Part shown: piece after piece, positions 1-7,474 of the stretch
Layout: every line of letters starts with the position of its first letter
Position numbering within the stretch: position 1 is the stretch's first letter
From: Pseudomonas fluorescens
Lineage (GTDB): Bacteria > Pseudomonadota > Gammaproteobacteria > Pseudomonadales > Pseudomonadaceae
DNA length: 64,000 nt
Direction: 5' to 3'
NCBI RefSeq assembly: GCF_902498065.1
Contig: NZ_CABVIR010000009.1
Span: 214,786 to 278,785, forward strand
The notes under the pieces: model-generated
What the model was told of the DNA's origin: nothing
The model's database searches: none
Seen by the model: the letters and a program-made list of their open reading frames with translations, nothing else
Made by a program: the position numbers and the translations under genes

Positions 1-82
1 TTCCTAAGTTGTACTTCGGCACTCTACTCGGCCATGTCTCTCGGCGAGAATCCCCGACCGCCCCTCCTGTAGAGAATCGCCG

Positions 83-1399
83 ATGTTCGATCCAGTCAAC
101 GAGCCTTCATTTCGTCTGGACGTAGCCGGTCTGCCCGACCCTTTCGAAGTCCTGGCCTTTACCGGTAGAGAAGCGATCAGCGAGCCCTTTGTGTTCGATG
201 TGGATCTGCTGATCGATGATCCGACGCTCGACCTTGCCAGCTTGCTGTACCGTCCGGCCGTTTTGCATTTCGGGCCAGAGGGCAGCGCTTTTCACGGCCA
301 ACTGCATGAACTGGTCCAGCGTGACCATGGTCCGAGCGTCAGGCTTTGCCACGTGCGACTGGGGCCGAAGCTGGCGTGCCTGTCCCAGCGTTTCAGCCAG
401 CGAATTTTCAGCGCGCTGTCGGTGCCCGAGATCCTCAGCCAGGTGCTTAAGGAGCACGGCATTGCCGGCAAGGACCGACGCTTCGAATTGCTTGGCGATT
501 ACCCGCCCCGTGATTTCTGCACGCAATATCGGGAATCGGATCTGCAGTTTCTCCAGCGCCTGTGCGCCGAGGAACGCCTTCACTACCATTTCGAGCATCA
601 GCCCGATGGGCACTGTGTGGTTTTTTGCGACGGTCACGGGCATTTTCGCCTCGGCGAAAACGTGGTGTTCGCGGTCGATCAAGTCGCCCCTGCGGTGCGT
701 CAGTTTCAGCGTGAGGCCGGTCAACGCACGGTGCACAGCGCCGAAGGTTGCACCGACCTGCCGACGCTGCGCAGCGGTCAGTTGATGCCGTTGTCTGGCC
801 ATCCGGTCGGCGAGTGGAATCAGCTGTGGTTGCTGACCCATGTCGAACATCAGGGTAGCCAGGATCAAGTGGCTCCCTACAGCAATCAGATTCGTGCGAT
901 TCATGCCGAGGCCTCCTTCGTCCCGGCCCCTTGTGCGGTGAAACCGCAGATGCACAGTCTGCAACGAGCCTGGGTGGTCGATGTCGATGAACCTCGGCCC
1001 GATCCCTCCCGACCGGTGGCCGTGCAGTTCGACTGGCTCTATCAGGGCGAAGGTGCGACGCCCAGTCATTGCTGGCTGCCGGTGGCGGCTGAACTGGCAG
1101 GGCCGACCGCCTCGCCGCTGAGCGAAGGGACCGAGGTGGTGGTGACCTTCATCGAGGGCGATCCGGATCAGCCGCTGATTTGCGGGTTTCTTCACACGCC
1201 GTTGGCAGTCGAAGCGGTCGAGGAACCCAGCCCGCCTGGGGCCGGCTCAACCCATGAAGGTTTGCTGGAACTCCTGCGCTCGGGCGAGCCCTTGGTGCTG
1301 TTGTGTCTGTTGCCCGGCGGCGGCAGCTTCAGTCACTGCTCGCAGGCGCATTGCACCTGTCGGGCGGCGACGCTGTTCGGCCAGAGTGGTGCTGCATGA
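83..1399 (+). CDS. Short VgrG/Pvc8-family type VI secretion spike protein, no needle domain
   Basis: 438 aa. Residues about 10-280 follow the gp27-like VgrG fold (YRESDLQFLQRLCAEERLHYHF is typical), and residues about 310-395 form the gp5-like OB fold ending in EGTEVVVTFIEGDPDQPLICGF. Full VgrG proteins run to 600-700 aa or more and continue into a beta-helical needle; this one stops about 45 residues after the OB fold. The tail is hydrophobic, then has a C-x4-C-x-C cluster. It probably forms, or caps, a trimeric spike on the Hcp tube. The next gene starts on its stop codon (ATGA overlap), so the two are co-translated. No hcp, sheath or PAAR gene is in the window, so it would need a T6SS encoded elsewhere. 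Confidence 0.85.
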   Translation: MFDPVNEPSFRLDVAGLPDPFEVLAFTGREAISEPFVFDVDLLIDDPTLDLASLLYRPAVLHFGPEGSAFHGQLHELVQRDHGPSVRLCHVRLGPKLACLSQRFSQRIFSALSVPEILSQVLKEHGIAGKDRRFELLGDYPPRDFCTQYRESDLQFLQRLCAEERLHYHFEHQPDGHCVVFCDGHGHFRLGENVVFAVDQVAPAVRQFQREAGQRTVHSAEGCTDLPTLRSGQLMPLSGHPVGEWNQLWLLTHVEHQGSQDQVAPYSNQIRAIHAEASFVPAPCAVKPQMHSLQRAWVVDVDEPRPDPSRPVAVQFDWLYQGEGATPSHCWLPVAAELAGPTASPLSEGTEVVVTFIEGDPDQPLICGFLHTPLAVEAVEEPSPPGAGSTHEGLLELLRSGEPLVLLCLLPGGGSFSHCSQAHCTCRAATLFGQSGAA

Positions 1400-2178
1400 T
1401 TGGCGCAACCCCGCAATGGCTGTTGCTGGACGTCCCGAGTGCACCTCAAGCGAGCGCAACACTGCGACAGGCGTTCTCGCAGGCTCAGTGGTTCTGGTTG
1501 TTCGAGGGCACCGAACTGCAGGCGTTGCGCGAAGACGGCCCGGCACTGGTCGACCTTCGAACGTGCCCGGCGCTGGCCGAGTTGTGCTACAGCAATACGC
1601 AGGCCTGGCGTGGCTTGCTGATTGTCAGCGAGGTGCCGTCATCGCAATTGCTGGCGCATTTACGCCGCATGCTTACCGTGACTTGCGGGCTGCACCATCG
1701 GGCCTTGTTGAATTATTACAACCCGAACACGGCCAGTTACTTTTTCGACGCCTGCGACGCCCGGGAACTGAGTCGCTGGCTGGGTCCGATCAGCCAGTTG
1801 CACTGGTTCGGCGGAACTTGGGCCGATCGCGCGATCGGCAGTCAGGGCTGGCAGCAGTTGCTCAACCCGGGGCTCGCCGTCAGCCAGTTGGCGGTCGAAG
1901 AATGCCTCAGCCCCCGTCAGCGCGAAACCCTGCAAACCTGCCTGCTGGAACAGCATGCCTGGCACTGGAGCCAATCCACCGGGACCGATTACAGCCGCCT
2001 GTGGTTCCATGTGCAGGAAGGGCTGGCGCTGGGTTTCAGCGAACGGCCGGTCCTCGATGGCTGGTTATGGCTACGCTTGCAGTACCCCCGCGCATCGCTG
2101 GTGCCGCCGTTGTCGGGGCTGACCCAGCAGGAGCGCCTCGATAGCCTGCGCAATCGGTGGCAGAACGATCAACCCTGA
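1396..2178 (+). CDS. DUF4123-domain T6SS adaptor/chaperone
   Basis: 260 aa from the ATG that overlaps the vgrG stop (ATGA). An upstream in-frame start at 1303 would lie inside vgrG and is less likely. The protein has the features of DUF4123 (Tap/TEC) adaptors: an N-terminal WLLLD strand, a central LRRMLTVTCGLHHRALLNYYNP segment and FFDACDARELSRWLGP. Adaptors of this family load an effector onto the cognate VgrG and are usually encoded between vgrG and the effector gene. That placement is kept here, because a hydrolase gene follows after 18 nt. The family call comes from motif layout and context. Confidence 0.8.
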   Translation: MIGATPQWLLLDVPSAPQASATLRQAFSQAQWFWLFEGTELQALREDGPALVDLRTCPALAELCYSNTQAWRGLLIVSEVPSSQLLAHLRRMLTVTCGLHHRALLNYYNPNTASYFFDACDARELSRWLGPISQLHWFGGTWADRAIGSQGWQQLLNPGLAVSQLAVEECLSPRQRETLQTCLLEQHAWHWSQSTGTDYSRLWFHVQEGLALGFSERPVLDGWLWLRLQYPRASLVPPLSGLTQQERLDSLRNRWQNDQP

Positions 2179-2196
2179 ACACGAGGTTGTGCATTG

Positions 2197-3072
2197 ATGG
2201 CGAGCACTTTGCGGCGACTGTTCAACCTGGCAATCGGCGGGTGTCTGTTGTTCGCGATGACGGCGTGCTCGCCACTGAAATTGCTCAATGCCCTGACCCC
2301 CGACGGGAGTTTCGACAAGACCGAGGGCATCGCCTACGGTGCTGATCCACGGCAAAAACTCGATGTGTATGTGCCGCGTCATCTAATGGCAAACGCCCCA
2401 GTGGTGGTGTTTTTCTATGGCGGCAGCTGGAACAGCGGGTCCCGCAGCGATTACGGGTTTGTCGGCGAGGCTTTGGCGTCCAGGGGGATTATTGCGGTGC
2501 TGGCGGATTATCGGTTGTATCCGCAGGTGCGTTATCCGCTGTTCCTGGAGGATGGCGCACACGCGGTTGCCTGGACGCACGAACACATTCGGCAGTTTTC
2601 CGGGAATCCGCAGCGGTTGTACCTGATGGGCCACAGTTCCGGGGCGTACAACGCGGCGATGTTGGCGCTGGACCCCGGTCTGCTCGGGGCGGTGGGCTTG
2701 TCGCCGCACAACCTCAGCGGCTGGATCGGTCTGGCGGGACCGTATGATTTTTTGCCGATCAAGAATCCGGACGTACGACCGGTGTTTTTCTGGCCGGATT
2801 CACCGCCGCAGTCGCAACCGATCAATCACGTCAGTCGTGGCGCGCCGCCGGCTTTGTTGATGGCCGCGACAGACGATGATCTGGTCAACCCGACGCGCAA
2901 CACCGGCGGGCTGGCACGCAAGCTGCGCGAGGCGGGCGTGCCGGTGCAGGATCTGTACTTTTCGCGTCCCGGCCACGCCACGCTGGTCGCGACGCTGTCA
3001 CGACCGATGCGCGGTCTGGCGCCGGTGCTGGAGCAGATCGCCGCGTTCGTGAAGGCGACGCCGGGTCAGTGA
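2197..3072 (+). CDS. Alpha/beta hydrolase (carboxylesterase-like) lipoprotein, candidate T6SS-linked enzyme
   Basis: 291 aa from ATG 2197; a TTG sits just before it at 2194. The N-terminus is a lipoprotein signal with Cys after FAMTA. Esterase features are an oxyanion-hole segment YGGSWNSG (residues about 72-79), the nucleophile elbow GHSSGAYNA (about 147-155, Ser catalytic), an acid in ATDDDLVNP and the His in RPGHATL. This resembles the BD-FAE/carboxylesterase branch, not the Tle phospholipases. It sits where a T6SS effector is normally encoded, yet T6SS effectors are not usually Sec-exported lipoproteins. It could be a periplasmic enzyme, an immunity-like partner or an unrelated neighbour. 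Its 3' end overlaps the convergent MATE gene by 7 nt. Confidence 0.75.
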   Translation: MASTLRRLFNLAIGGCLLFAMTACSPLKLLNALTPDGSFDKTEGIAYGADPRQKLDVYVPRHLMANAPVVVFFYGGSWNSGSRSDYGFVGEALASRGIIAVLADYRLYPQVRYPLFLEDGAHAVAWTHEHIRQFSGNPQRLYLMGHSSGAYNAAMLALDPGLLGAVGLSPHNLSGWIGLAGPYDFLPIKNPDVRPVFFWPDSPPQSQPINHVSRGAPPALLMAATDDDLVNPTRNTGGLARKLREAGVPVQDLYFSRPGHATLVATLSRPMRGLAPVLEQIAAFVKATPGQ

Positions 3073-4415
3073 GCCCGACCGCTGAACCAGCCGTCGTTGT
3101 TGTGCAGAAACCAGGCAATTACACCAAGGGTCAGGCTGCGTAGCACCATGAACAACAGGAAAGTTATCCACAGTCCGTGGTTGCCCAAACCTTGCAATGC
3201 CCAGCCAAATGGCAGCAGCAGAATCACGGTCAACAGCATGCCGTTGCGCATTTCACGGGCGCGGGTTGCGCCGATGAACAGCCCGTCGAGCAAGTAGCTC
3301 CAGACCGCGATCAAGGGCAGGGCGGCGAGGTAGGGCAGATAGATGAATGCCGTGTCGCGCACGCTCTGAATGTCGGTCTGCATCTCGATGAACAGGTGCC
3401 CGGCGAACAGAAACAGCACGGCAAACCCCAGGCTCGCCAACAGCGACCAGCCACAGGCAACGACCAGTGAGCGGCGCAGGGCATCACGGTCGCGAGCACC
3501 AATCGCATGCCCGCACAACGCTTCCACCGCGTGGGCCAGACCATCGAGCGCATGGGCGGTCAGCAGCAGCCCGTTGAGCAACAAGGCGTTGGCCGCGACG
3601 GTGGCGTCACCCAGGCGTGCGCCCTGTACGGTGATCAGGAAAAACACCGATTGCAGCAACAGGCTGCGGATGAAGATGTCGCGGTTGACCGCCAACAACG
3701 GCCGCCAACTCTGCCACAGCGCCAGCGCGGCCCAGGCGATGTGGCCGGGGTAGGCGCGCAGGGCCTTGCGGGTCATCAGCAGGCCGATCAGCGCGCCGGT
3801 CCATTCGGCGATCACTGAGGCCCGGGCCGCACCGACTACGCCCCATTCCAGGCCAAGGACAAACCACAGGTTCAGCGCAATGTTGACCAGGTTGGTGCTG
3901 AGCAAAATCGCCAGCGGCGCCCGGGCGTTTTGCGTGCCGAGGAACCAGCCGACCAGTGCATAACTGGCCAGCGCCGCGGGCAGACCGAACAATCGCGTGT
4001 GGAAGAATTCGCGGGTCAACTGATCCAGTTCTGGCGAAGGTTGCATGAAGTGCAACGCGACACCGCTCAACGGAACGCCCAGCGCACCCAAGGCAATGGC
4101 CAGCCCCATGGCCAGCAACAGACCCTGCAACAGAATCTGCCGCAACGCCGCGCCATCCCCGCGTCCGGCGGCCTGGGCGGCAAACCCGGTGGAGCCCATG
4201 CGCAGAAAGCCCATGGCCCAGGCGAGAAAGGTATACAGGCTGGCCCCGACCGCGACGGCGCCCAGTTGATGGGCGTGAGGCAAGTGGCCGATGACCGTGC
4301 TGTCGACCAGCGCCACCAGCGGCACGGAAATGTTCGAGAGGATCATGGGCGCAGCGAGCGCCCAGACCCGGCAATGGGTCGGGCGGTCACGCCAGTCGGC
4401 AATCAGGTTGGACAT
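3066..4415 (-). CDS. dinF: MATE-family multidrug/toxin exporter (DinF-like)
   Basis: 449 aa with about 12 hydrophobic segments. It begins MSNLIADWRDRPTHCRVWAL, and the motif LAAPMILSNISVPLVALVDS is characteristic of the DinF branch of MATE exporters, which use H+ or Na+ gradients to expel cationic compounds. The chosen ATG has AAGGAG upstream; a longer reading frame exists but lacks a ribosome-binding site. It is transcribed alone and convergent with the hydrolase. One exact DnaA-box-like TTATCCACA lies inside the gene at 3165-3173, probably by chance. Confidence 0.88.
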   Translation of the reverse strand: MSNLIADWRDRPTHCRVWALAAPMILSNISVPLVALVDSTVIGHLPHAHQLGAVAVGASLYTFLAWAMGFLRMGSTGFAAQAAGRGDGAALRQILLQGLLLAMGLAIALGALGVPLSGVALHFMQPSPELDQLTREFFHTRLFGLPAALASYALVGWFLGTQNARAPLAILLSTNLVNIALNLWFVLGLEWGVVGAARASVIAEWTGALIGLLMTRKALRAYPGHIAWAALALWQSWRPLLAVNRDIFIRSLLLQSVFFLITVQGARLGDATVAANALLLNGLLLTAHALDGLAHAVEALCGHAIGARDRDALRRSLVVACGWSLLASLGFAVLFLFAGHLFIEMQTDIQSVRDTAFIYLPYLAALPLIAVWSYLLDGLFIGATRAREMRNGMLLTVILLLPFGWALQGLGNHGLWITFLLFMVLRSLTLGVIAWFLHNNDGWFSGRAH

Positions 4416-4511
4416 GCAGGCTCCTTGGAGAGCCGGCATTGTAGCGGTAGATTCCGAATCAGCTCAGTGAACACAATCTATAAAACGTCACACGTCGAGT
4501 GTGAGAGCGGC

Positions 4512-4607
4512 GGTGCGACGATTCGACTTGCCCGAGATGAGGCCGGTAAATCCACCACCTATGTTGACTGTCAGGCCGCTATCGCGGGCAAGCCCGCTCC
4601 CACAGGG
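4512..4607. repeat. Degenerate REP pair
   Basis: The downstream half (about 4580-4606) reads ATCGCGGGCAAGCCCGCTCC followed by CACAG. The upstream half (about 4512-4545) contains GATTCGACTTGCCCGAGATG in opposite orientation. This is the usual layout of a two-armed Pseudomonas REP element (REPIN) between genes; the upstream arm is diverged. Confidence 0.8.
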
Positions 4608-4617
4608 ATTGCTGGTG

Positions 4618-4911
4618 TCAGTGGATTATCCAGCTCAACAACCACAACCCCAGCAGCAACCAGATGATCCCCATGATGATCGACGCATTCATGAATGCCC
4701 GGATCGCTGACCACAGCAGCATCAGCCCCAGGATCAACGCGATGATGTTGATGATCGACGTATCCATGCCCAGCGCGCGGGACAATCCTTCGACGAAGTT
4801 GCCGCCGGCGTTGCTCAACAGATTGAACAGGCCACTGAGGGCGTCAATGATAAAGCGGATGACCGAACCGAGCGCCTGGCCGAGCCATTCGAAAAAACTT
4901 TCTACCTGCAT
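4618..4911 (-). CDS. Small conserved membrane protein of unknown function
   Basis: 97 aa. An amphipathic N-terminal half (FFEWLGQALGSVIRFIIDAL) is followed by two strongly hydrophobic helices, about residues 50-70 and 77-95, the second ending LLLGLWLLSWIIH. There is no signal peptide cleavage site, cysteine or recognisable enzyme motif. It stands alone between a REP pair and the mazG-like gene, which runs the other way. Coding-type composition and clean helices support a real gene; the function is unknown. Confidence 0.65.
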   Translation of the reverse strand: MQVESFFEWLGQALGSVIRFIIDALSGLFNLLSNAGGNFVEGLSRALGMDTSIINIIALILGLMLLWSAIRAFMNASIIMGIIWLLLGLWLLSWIIH

Positions 4912-5055
4912 GTCGTTAACGTCCTGATGTAAGTGGTTGAGCCTTGGGCCATTGATCGCGCTGGCGAGTTCCCTGCAAGCATAGTGGTTTTGCGGCGTGT
5001 GCCGCTTGCCTTAACGTTGCATCCCCCCGAAGCTATACGCCTTCAGGAGAGCCCG

Positions 5056-5361
5056 ATGAACCTTGTTGAACTGACCGAACGCCTGCACGCCATCCGTGAC
5101 CGCAATGACTGGCGGCAATTTCACAGCCCGAAAAACCTGGCCATGGCCGCGAGCGTGGAAATGGCCGAGCTGGTGGAGATCTTCCAGTGGCTGAGTGAAG
5201 ACCAGTCGCGCCAGTTGCCGGCGGACAAACTGGCCCATGCCGGGCAGGAGGTCGGTGACATCGTGCTCTATCTACTGCTGCTGTGCGGCGAGTTGGGGCT
5301 GGACATGAATGAAGTGGTGCGCAGCAAGCTCGCGGACAGTGAACGGAGGTTCAGCCGATGA
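5056..5361 (+). CDS. MazG-like nucleotide pyrophosphohydrolase
   Basis: 101 aa. The ATG is preceded by AGGAGA at 5045; a longer frame begins at 4933 but has no such site. The all-alpha NTP pyrophosphatase metal site is present: E-x-x-E in VEMAELVEIFQW and E-x-x-D in QEVGDIVLYLLLL. The size fits single-domain MazG-like or dCTPase-type (RS21-C6) enzymes, which hydrolyse non-canonical or excess dNTPs to NMP and PPi. It overlaps the following cmoM by 4 nt (ATGA), so the two are translationally coupled. Confidence 0.85.
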   Translation: MNLVELTERLHAIRDRNDWRQFHSPKNLAMAASVEMAELVEIFQWLSEDQSRQLPADKLAHAGQEVGDIVLYLLLLCGELGLDMNEVVRSKLADSERRFSR

Positions 5362-6107
5362 GCGACCGTCATTTCGATCAGCTGGCAACCCGTTTCGCCG
5401 AAAAGATCTACGGCGGCGCCAAGGGCGCGATCCGCCTGGCGGTGCTTCAGGCCGACCTGGCCGAAACCCTGCCTGACCGTCCGCTGCGTGTGCTCGACAT
5501 CGGCGCCGGCCTTGGCCATATGTCGTTGTGGCTGGCCCAGCGCGGGCATGACGTGACACTGGCCGAGCCCGCCGAGCCGATGCTGGAAGGCGCCCGCCAG
5601 CGTTTTGCCGACGCCGGCCAGACGGCTACTTTCATTCAGGCGCCGTGGCAGGATTTGCTCGGCCAACTCACCGAGCCCTACGATCTGGTCCTGTGCCACG
5701 CGGTGCTGGAATGGCTGGCCGAACCCCATGCGATCCTGCCGGTATTGCATCAATTGACCCAGCAGGATGGCTGGTTGTCCCTGGCCTTCTACAACCGCGA
5801 TGCGCTGATCTACCGCAACCTGCTCAAGGGCCACTTCCGCAAAATGCGCAAGAACGACATGGCCGGTGAAAAGCAAAGCCTGACGCCGCAACAGCCCCTC
5901 GATCCACGAGAATTGGCGGCGCAACTTGAAGGCCTGTGGCAGGTCGAAACCCAGAGCGGGGTGCGGGTTTTTCACGATTACATGCCGGTGGAATTCCAGG
6001 CTCGCGCCGAATTGGTGGATTTACTCGAAATGGAGCTGGCCCACCGGCGTCACCCAAGTTTTGCCGGGCTTGGGCGCTACTTGCACTGGATCTGTCGACC
6101 GGCCTGA
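5358..6107 (+). CDS. cmoM: tRNA 5-carboxymethoxyuridine methyltransferase CmoM
   Basis: 249 aa class I SAM methyltransferase. The SAM site is VLDIGAGLGHMSLWLA (residues about 43-58). Signatures shared with E. coli CmoM/SmtA/YecO run through the protein: IYGGAKGAIR near the N-terminus, HAVLEWLAEP, LSLAFYNRDAL, GVRVFHDYMP and LGRYLHWICRP near the end. CmoM methylates cmo5U to mcmo5U at the wobble position of some tRNAs. It begins on the stop codon of the mazG-like gene, an arrangement that suggests joint expression. Confidence 0.9.
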   Translation: MSDRHFDQLATRFAEKIYGGAKGAIRLAVLQADLAETLPDRPLRVLDIGAGLGHMSLWLAQRGHDVTLAEPAEPMLEGARQRFADAGQTATFIQAPWQDLLGQLTEPYDLVLCHAVLEWLAEPHAILPVLHQLTQQDGWLSLAFYNRDALIYRNLLKGHFRKMRKNDMAGEKQSLTPQQPLDPRELAAQLEGLWQVETQSGVRVFHDYMPVEFQARAELVDLLEMELAHRRHPSFAGLGRYLHWICRPA

Positions 6108-6119
6108 TCGGAGCGCGAA

Positions 6120-6731
6120 ATGAAAACTCGTTCAGGGTTGCTGGTGATTTGTCTGGGGTTGGCTGCCTGCCAGGGCACCAATCCCTATGTGGCAAGTTCC
6201 AAACCGTTGCCGCCGGCGCCACCCGAGGCGGCCAACACCTTCGATCGCAGCGCCTACCCGGCTGCGCCGCGTGACTACGGCCGCTACCGCAGTTGGGCCT
6301 GGCTCAATGGGCAACTGCCGCCGGGCTCGGCGTGGGCGGACTCGGCGCAAGTCGCCGAAGCCGTGAGCAATGCCCTCGATCAACGCGGCTTGCGCCCGCT
6401 GCACGACAATCGTCCGGCAGACCTGTTCGTCAGCGCCAATCTGCATCTGGAAACCCGCTTGCGGCAGGTTCAGGACGACTATGGTTATTACGGCGGCTAT
6501 GGCGGGTACAACCGTTACGGCAGTGGTTATGGCATGTACAACACGGTGCCGATCGTTCGCACGTATTCGGAACAGGTCGTGGTGGTGAGGGTGGACCTGT
6601 TCGATGCGCAAAGCGGTCAACCGGTTTGGAGCGCGAGCGCCGAAACCGCCAACAAGGGTAGCCAGAGCGCACGCGCCGATGCCATACGGGAGGCTGTGGA
6701 AAAGGCCATGTCGGCGTATCCTCCCAGTTAG
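6120..6731 (+). CDS. DUF4136-type lipoprotein (first of a tandem pair)
   Basis: 203 aa. It has a lipoprotein signal with lipobox LAAC at residues about 14-17, an RBS GGAG 8 nt before the ATG, and only 12 nt from cmoM. The body has YGRYRSWAW, the repeat FVSANLHLETRLRQV, a Gly/Tyr-rich loop (YYGGYGGYNRYGSGYG, about residues 125-140) and a C-terminal VVRVDLFDAQSGQPVWSASA strand pair. This matches the DUF4136 layout, an outer-membrane-anchored family of unknown role. The next gene is a paralogue. Confidence 0.82.
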   Translation: MKTRSGLLVICLGLAACQGTNPYVASSKPLPPAPPEAANTFDRSAYPAAPRDYGRYRSWAWLNGQLPPGSAWADSAQVAEAVSNALDQRGLRPLHDNRPADLFVSANLHLETRLRQVQDDYGYYGGYGGYNRYGSGYGMYNTVPIVRTYSEQVVVVRVDLFDAQSGQPVWSASAETANKGSQSARADAIREAVEKAMSAYPPS

Positions 6732-6785
6732 CTTCTGCAATCAAGAAGCGTTCCGCAGGTTCATGTCTTCAACCGGAGAATCATC

Positions 6786-7343
6786 ATGTTCCGCCGTCTC
6801 GCTTTACTGGCCATCGCCGCGCTCCTCAGTGCCTGCGCCGGCAACCAGGTCAATCATGACTTCGACGCCAGCCGCGACTTCGCCGCCTATCGCAGCTGGA
6901 GCTGGAAAGACCCCGCCCTGCAATATCGCCCCGATGACCCACGGATCAAAAGCGACCTGACCGAACAGCGCATCCGCCAATCGGTGGCCGATCAGCTCGA
7001 TCAGCGTGGCCTGCGCCCGGCCGCTTCGGGCAAAAAAGGTGATGTGAGCGTGCAAACCTACCTGATCGTCGAAGACCGTCAGCAACAAGTGACGACCAAC
7101 TACGGCGGCGGGTGGGGCGGCCCATGGAATGGCTACTGGGGCGGGCCGATGTACAACGAAACCCGCAACATCAGCTACAAGGTGGCGATCATCCAGATTG
7201 ACCTGCTCGACGGCAAGGACGGCAAACTGGTGTGGCGCGGCAGTGACGAACAAATCCTCAGCCGCTCACCGAACCCGTCGGACCGCAGTACGGCGATACG
7301 CGAAACGGTCGGCCGGATACTTGCCAACTACCCACCCAGGTAA
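6786..7343 (+). CDS. DUF4136-type lipoprotein (second of a tandem pair)
   Basis: 185 aa. Lipobox LSAC at about residues 14-17; GGAG lies 10 nt before the ATG. It shares with the preceding gene the YRSWSW box, LDQRGLRP, a Gly/Trp-rich loop (GGGWGGPWNGYWGG here) and the closing IDLLDGKDGKLVWRG. Same family and same predicted location (periplasmic side of a membrane), so a gene duplication is likely. Function unknown. It precedes the tad locus by 130 nt and need not belong to it. Confidence 0.82.
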   Translation: MFRRLALLAIAALLSACAGNQVNHDFDASRDFAAYRSWSWKDPALQYRPDDPRIKSDLTEQRIRQSVADQLDQRGLRPAASGKKGDVSVQTYLIVEDRQQQVTTNYGGGWGGPWNGYWGGPMYNETRNISYKVAIIQIDLLDGKDGKLVWRGSDEQILSRSPNPSDRSTAIRETVGRILANYPPR

Positions 7344-7474
7344 ACCGGCATCCCGCCCCCACAAGTTTTTTTGGGCGGGGATGGCGGGTTGCCAGCAGGC
7401 TCTCCCAGCCTTGTCTACACTGCTTTTCACCAATGGAGGTTGCGCCCGGCAGTGCGCCGGCAAAGGAGTGCGCC

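Noticed and set aside
107..1195. 362-codon antisense frame to vgrG
   Set aside because: No RBS or protein family features; vgrG in the other strand has a clear fold and a coupled downstream gene.
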